Shown in pieces: positions 1-7,873 of a stretch of DNA of 64,000 bases. A program made the translations under genes and the position numbers. A model generated the notes under the pieces. It was not told the DNA's origin. It saw nothing but the letters and a program-made list of their open reading frames with translations, and ran no database searches. How positions within the stretch are numbered: position 1 is the first letter of the stretch; each line of letters starts with the position of its first letter. This DNA is from Nocardiopsis sp. CNT312 (GTDB lineage Bacteria > Actinomycetota > Actinomycetes > Streptosporangiales > Streptosporangiaceae). The stretch lies in contig NZ_AZXF01000005.1 of assembly GCF_000515115.1 (NCBI RefSeq), forward strand, positions 259,452 to 323,451, given 5' to 3'.

Positions 1-2
1 AC

Positions 3-209
3 GTGACCGCCCTGGAACACGCCCTGGACCAGATCCAGCGCGGGGCGTGGGTGCTCACCACCCGCACCGCCGACGACGGCACGGTGACCTACGTGGCCCA
101 CCGCCCGCCCGGCTGGGCGGGCCCGGGCGATGCCTTCGAGGAGATCACCGCACCCGACACCGCCACACTCCGCGCCCGACTCGCCCAGCGCTGCCGTCAC
201 GGCACCTGA
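3..209 (+). CDS. small hypothetical protein (cassette copy A), possibly 5'-truncated by window edge
   Basis: An open frame of 68 codons starts at a GTG at position 3 and ends at 209. Because the window begins here, the true start could lie upstream. I do not recognise a family. The product is small, soluble-looking and rich in Thr/Arg/Ala, with the central motif RTADDGTVTY and the C-terminus LRARLAQRCRHGT. What makes it credible is a second, 5'-truncated copy on the minus strand at 47,400-47,572 with near-identical protein sequence and the same downstream order: a GC hairpin, then a CRISPR-like repeat. Conservation at the amino-acid level in both copies argues that it was or is translated. 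Function is unknown. Confidence 0.5.
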   Translation: MTALEHALDQIQRGAWVLTTRTADDGTVTYVAHRPPGWAGPGDAFEEITAPDTATLRARLAQRCRHGT

Positions 210-262
210 CAAGCCGCTCCGACCCCGGGCACTCCCCCGCCCGGGGCCGGAGCCCACACGCC

Positions 263-286
263 GACCCCTGCACCAGTGCAGGGGTC
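263..286. repeat. perfect hairpin downstream of cassette copy A
   Basis: Ten-base inverted repeat (GACCCCTGCA / TGCAGGGGTC) with a 4-nt loop, about 50 bp after the small ORF stop. The same position in copy B (47,289-47,344) holds a longer 25-bp inverted repeat built from related sequence. It may act as terminator or as part of a mobile cassette. There is no T-tract. Confidence 0.7.
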
Positions 287-315
287 AACCCCATACCCGA
301 GTGCGCGGGGAGCAG
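287..315 (-). repeat. solitary degenerate CRISPR-like repeat
   Basis: The reverse complement of these 29 bases matches the repeat at 47,260-47,288 at 25 of 29 positions, including CTGCTCCCCGC and GGGGTT. It has the GC-rich palindromic core of type I-E actinobacterial repeats. No second repeat occurs 61 nt away, so it is an orphan that travels with the small-ORF cassette rather than an array. Confidence 0.6.
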
Positions 316-342
316 GCCGGTACTGCTCGCGTGCTGGTGCGT

Positions 343-370
343 CCTCGGCGGGGGGCACCCCTCGCCGAGG
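343..370. terminator. GC hairpin (CCTCGGCG...CGCCGAGG)
   Basis: Perfect 8-bp inverted repeat with a 12-nt loop in the non-coding stretch after cassette copy A. It has no U-run. It could terminate the small ORF transcript or be structural. Confidence 0.35.
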
Positions 371-782
371 CGGGGGCGGCCCCGTCCTGTGGCGGACCGC
401 CGCGCCCGTCCGGACACGGTGAGGACCGGACACGGTGCCCGGTTCGGGACCAAGGAGGCCGAAGCCCGGGCCGACCGTCCCGCCCCGGGCTTCGGGCACG
501 TCGGCACGCGAAGGCCCCGGACCGCCGGAGAGAGCGACGATGGTCCTTTTAACGCATGAAATCCCTTCTCTCCGCACTTGAATGCACATTCACCCATCAA
601 GCCTCTCATTCTTCAATGAAACCCCCATGTTTTTTGTTAGAAAAAACGAAAAGTCACGAAATCTCTGCGATTCCCCCGTGACCCACCTAGGGTTCATGGC
701 ATCCGTAGAGGCCGTTTGTGGGCCGGAACCGTTCAGCCGCGGGCCGACGCCAGTCGCTCGTTTCTTCCTTTGAGGAGCCGAG
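371..782. promoter_or_regulatory. intergenic region upstream of roadblock operon
   Basis: No gene is supported here. The first half is GC-rich without recognisable coding signal. About 575-700 is locally AT-rich, including TTTTTTGTTAGAAAAAACG, unlike the surroundings, and is the likely promoter region of the roadblock genes that start at 783. A GAGGAG-like ribosome site lies at about 771-777. Confidence 0.4.
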
Positions 783-1256
783 GTGCTCACCATCGACCAG
801 GAGATGCAGGAGATGCTCCAGACCCCTGGAGTGTGCAGTGTCTGTCTCGTCGACTGGCGGACGGGCGGCACCGTGGCCCGCGCTGGGGCCGAGGACCGGA
901 CCACGGACTCGGTAGCACTCCTCCGGGCCATCGACAACGGTCCTCTCTACGACGCTGAGGCAGTGGAGGACCTGGTCGTCACCGACGGCGGCCACTATCT
1001 GCTGCTCGCCGTTCTGAAGGGCTCTGACCTCTGTGTTCAGGTGCGGATGGAGCGCAGTCGGGGGCACCTCGGCTTCGCTCTGCGACAACTGCGCGGGTTG
1101 GCGGGCACGGCCCGCCTGCCACCGGCCCGCCGCGACCGCGGGCGCGCCGCGGTGCGCCCCGCGGCCACCGTCGACCGGGCGCTGCTCGAACGCGTGCTGG
1201 GAGGCCTCAGATCGCTCTCGGTCGATCGGCCGAGGACCGGAGCGGTGATCGCGTGA
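783..1256 (+). CDS. roadblock/LC7-like protein
   Basis: The GTG start at 783 is preceded by TTTGAGGAGCC, a good ribosome site. The 157-aa product opens with an alpha/beta segment typical of roadblock/LC7 proteins (LQTPGVCSVCLVDWRTGG, then a VLKGSDLCVQVRMER strand). It ends in a basic, proline-containing tail of about 50 residues. Roadblock proteins act as regulators or scaffolds for small Ras-like GTPases and dimerise. A second roadblock gene follows 92 bp downstream, so the two probably form a heterodimer. No MglA-like GTPase or DUF742/CvnC-type partner is adjacent, so this is not a complete conservon. The family call for this first gene is weaker than for the second. Confidence 0.6.
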   Translation: MLTIDQEMQEMLQTPGVCSVCLVDWRTGGTVARAGAEDRTTDSVALLRAIDNGPLYDAEAVEDLVVTDGGHYLLLAVLKGSDLCVQVRMERSRGHLGFALRQLRGLAGTARLPPARRDRGRAAVRPAATVDRALLERVLGGLRSLSVDRPRTGAVIA

Positions 1257-1348
1257 GCGGTTTCCGGTTCCACTTGCGGCCGACCGTGCGCCGCTGGATG
1301 GCGCAGCGCCCCGCTCTGCGCCGAACCACACCGAATAGGGAGAAGGAC

Positions 1349-1720
1349 ATGCCGAATATCGAAACCGGTTTGAAGGACATGATGTCGATCGAAGGCGCTC
1401 TCGGAGCCGCCGTCGTCGATTACGGAAGCGGAATGGCTCTGGGAACCCTCAGCGCCACGAGCTCGCTCGACCTCAACGTGGCCGCGGCCGGGAACACAGA
1501 AGTGGTCAGGGCCAAGATGAGGACCATGGACCAACTGGGGATCAACGAGACCCTTGAGGACATCCTCATCACCCTCTCCAACCAGTACCACGTCATCCGC
1601 CCCCTCACCGACCGCAAGGGGCAGGGACTGTTCCTGTACCTGGCGCTGGACCGGTCCCGGAGCAACCTCGCCTTGGCCCGCCACCGTCTCAAGGGCATCG
1701 AGGAGGCTCTGGAGGTCTGA
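1349..1720 (+). CDS. roadblock/LC7 domain protein (MglB/CvnB type)
   Basis: A 123-aa protein. I chose the ATG at 1349 over the longer in-frame ORF because AGGGAGAAGG lies just upstream and homologues begin close to this point. It carries the roadblock/LC7 fold signature: an N-terminal helix (GLKDMMSIEGALGAAVVD), a strand with YGSGMALG, and the C-terminal strand QGLFLYLALDRSRSNLALAR. Roadblock proteins regulate small GTPases by binding them as dimers. The gene follows another roadblock-like ORF in the same direction with a 92-bp gap, which suggests co-transcription. No GTPase partner is visible in the window, so its target is unknown. Confidence 0.8.
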   Translation: MPNIETGLKDMMSIEGALGAAVVDYGSGMALGTLSATSSLDLNVAAAGNTEVVRAKMRTMDQLGINETLEDILITLSNQYHVIRPLTDRKGQGLFLYLALDRSRSNLALARHRLKGIEEALEV

Positions 1721-1736
1721 TCCGACCCACCGCGCT

Positions 1737-2060
1737 CAGCTTCCGCTCGGTCACACACGCCGGATCGTCGAGCACGGCGCGGACCACCGGGTGGGCGGCG
1801 CCGAGCAGCGGGCCCTCCGCCGAGCCGGGGGGCCGAGACCGGGCGGTCCCGGCCCCCCGGTCCGGCGGGAGGGCTCCTCCCCCAACGGGGGCACCACCCG
1901 GGGGGCCAGGGTCGCAAGCTCGCCGCCCACGACCACCGCCCGTGGGTCCAGCAGGTTCACCGCTCCCGCGAGCGCGGTGCCGAGAGCGCTCCCGGCACCG
2001 CGCAGGTCTCGGAGCGCGGTCCTTCCTCCGCGGTCCCCACGGGTCGCGCTCCGCTCCCGG
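1737..2060 (-). pseudogene. ROK-family sugar kinase/regulator remnant (C-terminal part)
   Basis: The minus strand reads a segment very like the C-terminus of ROK proteins: ALRDLRGAGSALGTALAGAV then NLLDPRAVVVGGELA. The frame is then lost. A different minus frame continues with the family ending LLGAAHPVVRAVLDDP. No start codon, no sugar-binding or zinc motif, and at least one frameshift are present, so this is a decayed fragment. ROK proteins are glucose/N-acetylglucosamine kinases or transcriptional repressors; which one this was cannot be told. Confidence 0.6.
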
Positions 2061-2393
2061 GCCTTCACCCAGCTCACAGGCTTCACCGTCTCCAAGGCGC
2101 ACGGGGCCGGTGTCCCGGCCGTGTGCGCGGATCCCGTGTACTCCCTGCCGCGAGTGCACCGGGTGCGGGCGCCCCGACTGCCTCAACCGGGTCTCCCGAG
2201 CCGAGTTCGCAGACTGGGGGAGTGCGGGGCCGCCGCCCACGCCGAGCGGAACGCTTCCCGTGTCCTGGCCCGTCCTGGCGAGAACGCGCGGACCGCGGGG
2301 CGGGAGTCACGCGTTCCCGCCGCCCCGTAGGGGTGTCCGGACGGAGGGGCCCGCCCGGCAGCCGGTCGGGCGCTGCCGCCCGTGAGGACCGGA
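2061..2393. other. intergenic, no gene seen
   Basis: Roughly 330 bp of very GC-rich sequence between the ROK remnant and the TetR gene. Frames are open only because of base composition, and I see no family motif, RNA or strong hairpin. It may include the remainder of the decayed ROK gene. Confidence 0.4.
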
Positions 2394-2993
2394 TCAAGGT
2401 GACTCGAGGAGCGGCCCCAGCAGTTCGTAGGCCTCCTCCAGGCGGGCGGAGACGTCCTCCGGTCCACCGGAGAGCCGCATGGCGGCGAGCTCGCAGGCCG
2501 TGGCGGTCTGGGCGGCGACCACCGCGGCCGCCTCGACAACGCCCCTCTCCATCAGCGCGTCGGCCATCCGGTCCGCCCGGCGCTGCTGGAGGAGCAGGTG
2601 GCGCGACCGCAGTTCGGGACTCTCCCTCATCAGCCGGGACAGCACAGCCGCGTGGGTGTAGGGCTGGTCGGCGGGGGGCCGGGCCGCCGCGCCGGCCTCC
2701 CTCAGCAGGGAGAGGGCGGCGGACAGGTCGTCGCCGGCCGGGAGCGGCGACTTCTCGCGGATGTGGGCGCACACGCGGTCCACCTCGTCCGCGGTGTCGG
2801 CGAACACCACCTGTTGTTTGTCGCCAAAGTAGCGAAAGAAGGTGGTTCGCCCCACTTCGGCGTGTTCGGCGATCGCCGCGACAGTAACGTTGTCGAATCC
2901 GTGCTCAGCGAAAAGCCGGAAGGCGGCCGAGACGATCGCGGCCCTGGCCTTGCGCCGTTTGCGGGCGTGGAGTGTATCCGGAGGGTGGTGCAT
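2394..2993 (-). CDS. TetR/AcrR family transcriptional regulator
   Basis: A 199-aa protein with an N-terminal TetR helix-turn-helix: RAAIVSAAFRLFAEHGFDN (helix 1), VTVAAIAEHAEVGRTT (helices 2-3) and FFRYFGDKQQVV (helix 4), at about residues 17-66. The C-terminal ligand-binding/dimerisation region is divergent, as usual. TetR proteins repress target operons until a small ligand binds. The ATG at 2993 is followed on its upstream side by an intergenic region with a 17-bp inverted repeat (3,114-3,157). No obvious transporter or enzyme target is divergently adjacent, so its regulon is unknown. Confidence 0.9.
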   Translation of the reverse strand: MHHPPDTLHARKRRKARAAIVSAAFRLFAEHGFDNVTVAAIAEHAEVGRTTFFRYFGDKQQVVFADTADEVDRVCAHIREKSPLPAGDDLSAALSLLREAGAAARPPADQPYTHAAVLSRLMRESPELRSRHLLLQQRRADRMADALMERGVVEAAAVVAAQTATACELAAMRLSGGPEDVSARLEEAYELLGPLLESP

Positions 2994-3113
2994 GGGCGAC
3001 CCTATCGAGTGGAAACCCGGCTTTCCATGAGACGTGGGACCATAAGGACCCTAGTCCCGAAACGCTTCACAGGAAGCCGGGCAGCGGGAAGTCTGTGGCC
3101 GTGAACTTCAGGG

Positions 3114-3157
3114 GCACGGGTGCTTCGAGCACGGCCAAGGGCTCGAAGCACCCGTGC
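3114..3157. repeat. 17-bp perfect inverted repeat
   Basis: Left arm 3,114-3,130 (GCACGGGTGCTTCGAGC) pairs perfectly with right arm 3,141-3,157 across a 10-nt loop. It sits 120 bp upstream of the TetR start. It has no T-tract, so it may be a transcription terminator for an upstream plus-strand transcript, or a regulatory or structural element. Confidence 0.7.
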
Positions 3158-3609
3158 TACGTGTTGAGGCGGAATTGTATTGCAGGACCGCTGAGCGATG
3201 GCAACCGCCTCCACGGAGGAAGACGGTGCTCTACGCGTGTATCGCCTCCCTGGCGGTGTTATGCCGCCGAACGGTGCTCCTTTTCCCGCCCGGTGGATTC
3301 CGCCGACCGAAAGCGTCGGGCGAATCCGACTCCCGGGCCCCCGAACCCCCACCCCGCACCACCGCCCCGGAACGCCGCACCACCGTGCCACGGTGGTGAC
3401 CGTTCACACCACTGGCGGATTCCACGGCGTACCTCCTGCGTCGGTGCCCGCGAGGGGCTGCTCACCGTGCGATCGCGGGACCGCCGCTCCTGGGACGTGC
3501 GCGGTCCGCACCGCCTCGACACCGGTCGGCACGCCGAGACGGACCCGGTGCACACGGTCGGGGCCGACCCGCGTGCGGGCCTCGTCCTCACCGGGGGCGA
3601 GGCCGGGCC
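3158..3609. other. intergenic with possible decayed WD40-like C-terminus
   Basis: No intact gene. A plus-strand frame ending at 3,631 closes with HTVGADPRAGLVLTGGEAG followed by a YHW and stop. This loosely resembles the last blade of a WD40-type protein (HxxGxD...GxVLTGG...W). It has no start or preceding blades and overlaps the 3' end of the minus-strand SDR gene, so I treat it as a possible remnant only. Confidence 0.25.
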
Positions 3610-5079
3610 CTACCACTGGGCGGGGGCGTAGTCCTTCAGAAAGCAGCCGTGCAGGTCCTCGCCCAGCTCGCCGCGGACGATCGGGTCGTACACGCGCGCC
3701 GCGCCGTCCTCCAGGTCCAGCGGCGCGTGGAAGCCCTCCCCGGCGATGCGCTCCTTGTCCGGGTGCGGGCGCTCGTCGGTGATCCATCCCGTGTCCACAC
3801 TGGTCATGAGGATGCCGTCGGTCTCCAGCATCTCCTGGGAGCCGGTACGGGTGAGCATGTTCAATGCGGCCTTGGCCATGTTGGTGTGGGGGTGGCCGGG
3901 CCCCTTGTACCCGCGGCCGAACACGCCCTCCATCGCCGACACGTTGACGACGTAGGTGCGCCGGGCTGGGGAGGCGGCCAGCGCCGGGCGCAGCCGGTCC
4001 ACGAGCAGGAACGGCGCGCTCACGTTGCAGAGCTGCACCTCCAGCATCTCCACCGGGTCGACCTCGCCGACCTTGCGCGTCCAGCTGTTGACGGGGGCCA
4101 GGTCCGGCACCAGCCCGCCCGCGTCGATGGCCGTGCCCTGCCGCACCCGCTCCATGGAGGCGGAGCCGGTGGTCAGCGCCAGCGAGGCGAGCATCTCCGG
4201 GGTGAAGCGCGCGCCGCCCGGCACCGGCCCCTCCCCGCCGGCCCCCTCCAGGGCCTGGGGCCGCACCCCGCCCAGGACCAGCGGCCGGGGCAGGCCCTCG
4301 CCGGTGAGCGGCAGCGCCTCGGCCTCCACCAGCGGCCCGTAGGAGCCCGGCGCGCGCTTGACGGTCTGCGCGGCGTTGTTGATGAGGATGTCCAGGTGCC
4401 CCTGCTCGGCCACGGAGTCGGCCAGCCGGAGCACCTGGGCGGGGTCGCGCAGGTCGATGCCGACCACCCGAAGGCGGTGCAGCCACCGGTCGCTGTCGGG
4501 CATGGCCGCGAACCGGCGCACGGCGTCCTTGGGGAAGCGGGTGGTGACCGTGGTGTGCGCGCCGTCGCGGAGCAGCCTCAGGGCGATGTACATCCCGATC
4601 TTGGCGCGGCCGCCGGTGAGCAGGGCCCGGCGGCCGGTCAGGTCGGTACGCGCGGCGCGGCGCCGCCTGTTGAGGTCCGCGCACGGCGGGCACATCTGGT
4701 GGTAAAAGGCGTCGACCTCGGTGTACTTCTGCTTGCAGACATAGCAGGGCCGGGGCCTGCGCAGGACTCCGGCCAGCGCTCCCGTCGCGGTACCGGCGAG
4801 AGCGCGGCCGTTGGTCTCGTCGTCGATCCGGTCCGGCGCTGCGGTGGCGGTGGCCGCCAGGACAGCGTCGTCGTGCGCCTTCTCCGCGGCCCTGCGCTCC
4901 CGGCGCCGGTGGGCCTTGAGGCTCTTGAAGAGCTTGGCGGTAGCCCGTTGCAGGGTGAGCGAGTCCGGATGCCTGCTCGGCAGCCCCTCTGCACGCTGGA
5001 GTACCTCCAGGCACACCCTCAGATGCTCCGGGTCGATCCCCGCCGTCTCCGTCGTCGTTTCCGTCACCGCTGGCTCCAC
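3610..5079 (-). CDS. SDR-family oxidoreductase with N-terminal CxxC zinc-finger region
   Basis: A 489-aa protein. Residues 1-90 form a charged helical region (KSLKAHRRRERRAAEKAHDD). Four cysteines follow at about 112-132 (CYVCKQKY...MCPPC), which look like a zinc-binding knuckle. A Rossmann SDR domain starts at about 148: LLTGGRAKIGMYIALRLLRDG is a TGxxxxxG variant, LDILINNAA matches the family NNAG motif, and the catalytic region has VNVSAMEG and a late NMAKAALNM that supplies the YxxxK-like lysine but with Asn instead of Tyr. It is much longer than a usual 250-aa SDR, with an insertion of about 90 residues after the NNAA motif. The substrate cannot be deduced. The GTG start has AGGA upstream. 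Confidence 0.75.
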   Translation of the reverse strand: MEPAVTETTTETAGIDPEHLRVCLEVLQRAEGLPSRHPDSLTLQRATAKLFKSLKAHRRRERRAAEKAHDDAVLAATATAAPDRIDDETNGRALAGTATGALAGVLRRPRPCYVCKQKYTEVDAFYHQMCPPCADLNRRRRAARTDLTGRRALLTGGRAKIGMYIALRLLRDGAHTTVTTRFPKDAVRRFAAMPDSDRWLHRLRVVGIDLRDPAQVLRLADSVAEQGHLDILINNAAQTVKRAPGSYGPLVEAEALPLTGEGLPRPLVLGGVRPQALEGAGGEGPVPGGARFTPEMLASLALTTGSASMERVRQGTAIDAGGLVPDLAPVNSWTRKVGEVDPVEMLEVQLCNVSAPFLLVDRLRPALAASPARRTYVVNVSAMEGVFGRGYKGPGHPHTNMAKAALNMLTRTGSQEMLETDGILMTSVDTGWITDERPHPDKERIAGEGFHAPLDLEDGAARVYDPIVRGELGEDLHGCFLKDYAPAQW

Positions 5080-5154
5080 CGCTGTCCTCGTGCGCCCCTG
5101 TGCGGGGCCAAGAGGAACCCTACGCGCACCCGGGGACCGCGATGGCTGGTCCCG

Positions 5155-5454
5155 CTACTCCTCCCAGGAGGGGTCAAACCGGGGGTGGCCCTTGTACACG
5201 GAGGCCAGGTACTTGAGGGCCAGCCGCCAGGCGAGCAGTTCCGCCCACGGGTCCCCGCCTCCGGGGGAGGGCCGGGAGGAGGGGTCGATGCTGCGCATGC
5301 TCTGGGAGTGCGCCCGGGTGTACCCCTGGACGATCCTGCGCTTGGCCGCCACTTCGGCCAGAGCCCGGTCCCGTCCCCGGGACCCCTCGGGAACGGCCTT
5401 GGACGCACGTTCATCCTCGTCCAACCGGGCGTTCAGGAACTCCACGATCGTCAA
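5155..5454 (-). CDS. DUF6221 family protein
   Basis: A 99-aa protein. I chose the TTG at 5454 because AGGAGGGGG lies 9 nt upstream and the family begins with this hydrophobic segment (TIVEFLNARLDEDE). The pattern continues with EVAAKRRIVQGY and ends in a conserved ALKYLASVYKGHPRFDPSW. This is the layout of DUF6221, a small actinobacterial family of unknown function that is often found near phage or integrated-element genes. No catalytic residues are evident. It lies between the SDR gene and the GlnH-like gene, on the same strand, without close spacing to either. Confidence 0.75.
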   Translation of the reverse strand: MTIVEFLNARLDEDERASKAVPEGSRGRDRALAEVAAKRRIVQGYTRAHSQSMRSIDPSSRPSPGGGDPWAELLAWRLALKYLASVYKGHPRFDPSWEE

Positions 5455-5543
5455 CGGACGACCCCCTCCTGTCCACACTGTCCTATCTTCCCTATGTTCG
5501 GTTTAGTATCTGCGATAGGCCCGCATCGGGCCACACGCCGGAT

Positions 5544-6377
5544 TCAGACGCACCCCTCGAACTGGGGAACGCTCGTGAGGACCTCCGGGTCGCCGTCGCC
5601 GAACCAGGTCTCCAGCAGCCCCTCGGCGGTGCCGTCCTGGTACATCTCGGTGATCGCCTTGTTGACCACTTCGCAGGCCCGCACGTCCCCGTGGGGCAGC
5701 CCGACACCGTACTTCTCCTGTGTGAACGGGCTGTTGACCAGGCGGAAAGCCTCGGGCTCCCGCGCGAGGAAACCCGCGAGGATCAGGTCGTCGGTGGACA
5801 CCGCGTCCACCTCGCCCTCCCTCAGCGCGTCGACGCACGCGCTGTAGCTCGGCGCCTCCACGAGTTCGGCGCCGATACCCAGCCCCTCGGTGACCCGCGT
5901 CGACGAGTACGACCCCCGGGCCTGGCAGAGCCTGCGCCCCTCCAGATCGTGCACACCCTGGATGCCGGTGTCGTCTGCGGCCACCATCAGGTCCTGCTGG
6001 GCCACGTAGTAGGGACCGCCGAACGTCACCTCGGTCTTGCGCGCCTGGGTGATGGAGTAGGTCGCCACCACCATGTCCACCTCACCGCCGACGAGCACCT
6101 TCTCCCGCTCGGCGGAGGTGACCCCGGCCAGTTCCACCCGTTCCGGGGGGAAGCCCATCCGCTCCGCGAGGTAGTGGGCGACGTCCACGTCGAAGCCGGT
6201 GAGCTCACCGTCGGGCCCCTCCAGTCCCAGGCCGGGCTGGTCGTACTTGACCCCCACAGTGAGCGTCGCCCCGTCCAGGACCGACGGCGGCTCCGTGCCC
6301 AGCGCCGAGCAGGCCGACGCCCCCAGCGCCAGCACGATCGCCGAGGCCGCCGCCCCGCGTCCGCATCGCACTCCCAT
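5544..6377 (-). CDS. glnH: GlnH-like amino-acid-binding lipoprotein
   Basis: A 277-aa solute-binding protein of ABC family 3. The longer ORF was rejected: the ATG at 6377 has GGGGAGAGGGG upstream and starts a lipoprotein signal peptide (hydrophobic AAASAIVLALGASAC, lipidated Cys at about 22). The binding domain shows GVKYDQPGLG, GFDVDVAHYLAERMG, REKVLVGGEVDMVVATYSIT and the late EGEVDAVSTDDLILAGF. There are no permease or ATPase genes nearby. Instead it is the last gene of the pknG operon, directly after the GlnX-like membrane protein. This is the gene set of mycobacterial glnH-glnX-pknG, where GlnH senses extracellular amino acids and signals through GlnX to PknG. A sensing rather than transport role is therefore inferred. 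Confidence 0.85.
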   Translation of the reverse strand: MGVRCGRGAAASAIVLALGASACSALGTEPPSVLDGATLTVGVKYDQPGLGLEGPDGELTGFDVDVAHYLAERMGFPPERVELAGVTSAEREKVLVGGEVDMVVATYSITQARKTEVTFGGPYYVAQQDLMVAADDTGIQGVHDLEGRRLCQARGSYSSTRVTEGLGIGAELVEAPSYSACVDALREGEVDAVSTDDLILAGFLAREPEAFRLVNSPFTQEKYGVGLPHGDVRACEVVNKAITEMYQDGTAEGLLETWFGDGDPEVLTSVPQFEGCV

Positions 6378-6418
6378 GCCCCTCTCCCCGTCTCTCGGAC
6401 GGATCGGCGTTCCCGGCC

Positions 6419-7867
6419 TCACCGGTACTCCGCGAGCCGGGGCCGGACCCCCAGCAGGACCAGGCCGAGCAGGGCCAGGGATCCGGCCGTCGGCAGCCAC
6501 GCCCACAGCGACAGCACCGCCTCTCCCCTCTCGATCCCCTCGTGGAACGCCTCCACGTGCAGTTCGGTCAGCCCGTCCAGCGCGCTCTGGCAGTCCGGGA
6601 AGGTGCCGTTCTCGGAGTCGGCGATCGCCATCCGCACCGCGATCGCCGTGTCCGTGTCACCGTCGCGGGCGGCCTCCCTGAGCGCACCGTCCTGTTCCTG
6701 GAGCCGGTCGTAGCACTCCAGGACCTCGGCCAGCGCGTCCTCGTGCTCCTGTCCCGGCAGGATCGCCTCCTGGGCGCGCTCCCCGAGGTAGCCGAGCGTG
6801 CCCGGGTCACCGTCCCCTTCCCGTCCCCCCGGCAGGTCCGGGTAGGCGGCGGCCACCTCGTCCACCCGCGCGTAGTAGGCATCGAGGTTCTCCGCGGGAC
6901 GGAACAGGATCTGCTGGGCCCGCTCCAGGTACACCTGCTGGTAGGCGTCGGCCTGTCCGGGGTCGGCGAGGTAGCGGCTCTGATCCGCCTGCATGTCGGT
7001 GGCGAGCGCGCCGGCCCGTGCCAGCGCCATGGCGGCGTCCAGCCCCTCCTCCTTGGCGTCGTGCTGGTGCCCGCTGCCCGTGTTCAGGACGAGGACCACC
7101 CCGACGGTGAGGGCGACCGTCCCGGCCGTCGCCGCCAGGAGCGGTGGATTGAACCTGCGCCGGAACCGCGCGCGGAAGTAGAGCTGGAGTCCCGCCAGCG
7201 ACGCGAGGGCCGCCGTGCCGGCCCCGCAGACCCACACCAGGCCCAGAGCGACGGAGCGCTGTCCGTCCCCGTGGTTGCGCCGCACGATGGCCGAGGAGTC
7301 CAGGCCCAGGTTGAACGCCTTGGGCAGCAGCTCGGTGTGCATCAGCCTGGTCGCGCGGCGGTACTCCGCCAGCGCCGCCGCGTCCACCTCCCCCGGGGGC
7401 GCCTCCGCCCGGTCGTTGGACAGGCGCGCCTGGGTGGCGAGGCGCTCGTAGTCCCCCATCCCGTCGAGGACCTCCTGGACGTTGCGCTCCTCCACGCTGT
7501 CGCCCTCAGTGAGTGAGGCCGCCTGGAGCAGCGCTTCGTTGGCGCGGTCGCGGCTGGACCCGTAGCGCTCCAGGGCGTCCTCGCGGCCGGAGCCCAGGTC
7601 GTGGCCGGTCCCCATGAGGAGCACGTCCGCCACCCGGGCGTCCATGTCGGCCAGGGCCAGGTAGAGGTCAGTGGTGGCCATCGCCCGCGGACCGGCGTCG
7701 CGGCCCAGGACGTACAGCCCGTCACGTGCCTGTCCCAGGGCCAGGGCCGAGGACGAGAAGAGTCCGGCGATCATGGCGAGGCACACTCCGGTCAGGGTCC
7801 ACACCCGGAGCGGGGTCGAGGCACGGCGGCGCACCGGTACGCGCTCTCCGGTGCCGGGACGGGTCAC
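6419..7867 (-). CDS. glnX: GlnX-like transmembrane signalling protein
   Basis: A 482-aa membrane protein. Hydrophobic segments lie at about 20-45 (LTGVCLAMIAGLFSSSALAL), 205-230, 240-262 and near the C-terminus (about 455-477). Two extracytoplasmic helical regions of about 160 and 190 residues separate them. This duplicated layout is that of mycobacterial GlnX, a receptor that couples the amino-acid-binding lipoprotein GlnH to the kinase PknG. It starts 6 bp after the FHA gene and is followed 41 bp later by the GlnH gene. No enzymatic motif is present. Family assignment rests on topology plus context, not on a conserved motif, so the symbol is by analogy. Confidence 0.75.
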   Translation of the reverse strand: MTRPGTGERVPVRRRASTPLRVWTLTGVCLAMIAGLFSSSALALGQARDGLYVLGRDAGPRAMATTDLYLALADMDARVADVLLMGTGHDLGSGREDALERYGSSRDRANEALLQAASLTEGDSVEERNVQEVLDGMGDYERLATQARLSNDRAEAPPGEVDAAALAEYRRATRLMHTELLPKAFNLGLDSSAIVRRNHGDGQRSVALGLVWVCGAGTAALASLAGLQLYFRARFRRRFNPPLLAATAGTVALTVGVVLVLNTGSGHQHDAKEEGLDAAMALARAGALATDMQADQSRYLADPGQADAYQQVYLERAQQILFRPAENLDAYYARVDEVAAAYPDLPGGREGDGDPGTLGYLGERAQEAILPGQEHEDALAEVLECYDRLQEQDGALREAARDGDTDTAIAVRMAIADSENGTFPDCQSALDGLTELHVEAFHEGIERGEAVLSLWAWLPTAGSLALLGLVLLGVRPRLAEYR

Positions 7868-7873
7868 CGGCGC

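Noticed and set aside
783-1720. A conservon (cvn) locus
   Set aside because: Two roadblock proteins are present, but no CvnA-type kinase, DUF742 or GTPase gene follows. The CYP157-like genes are 25 kb away.
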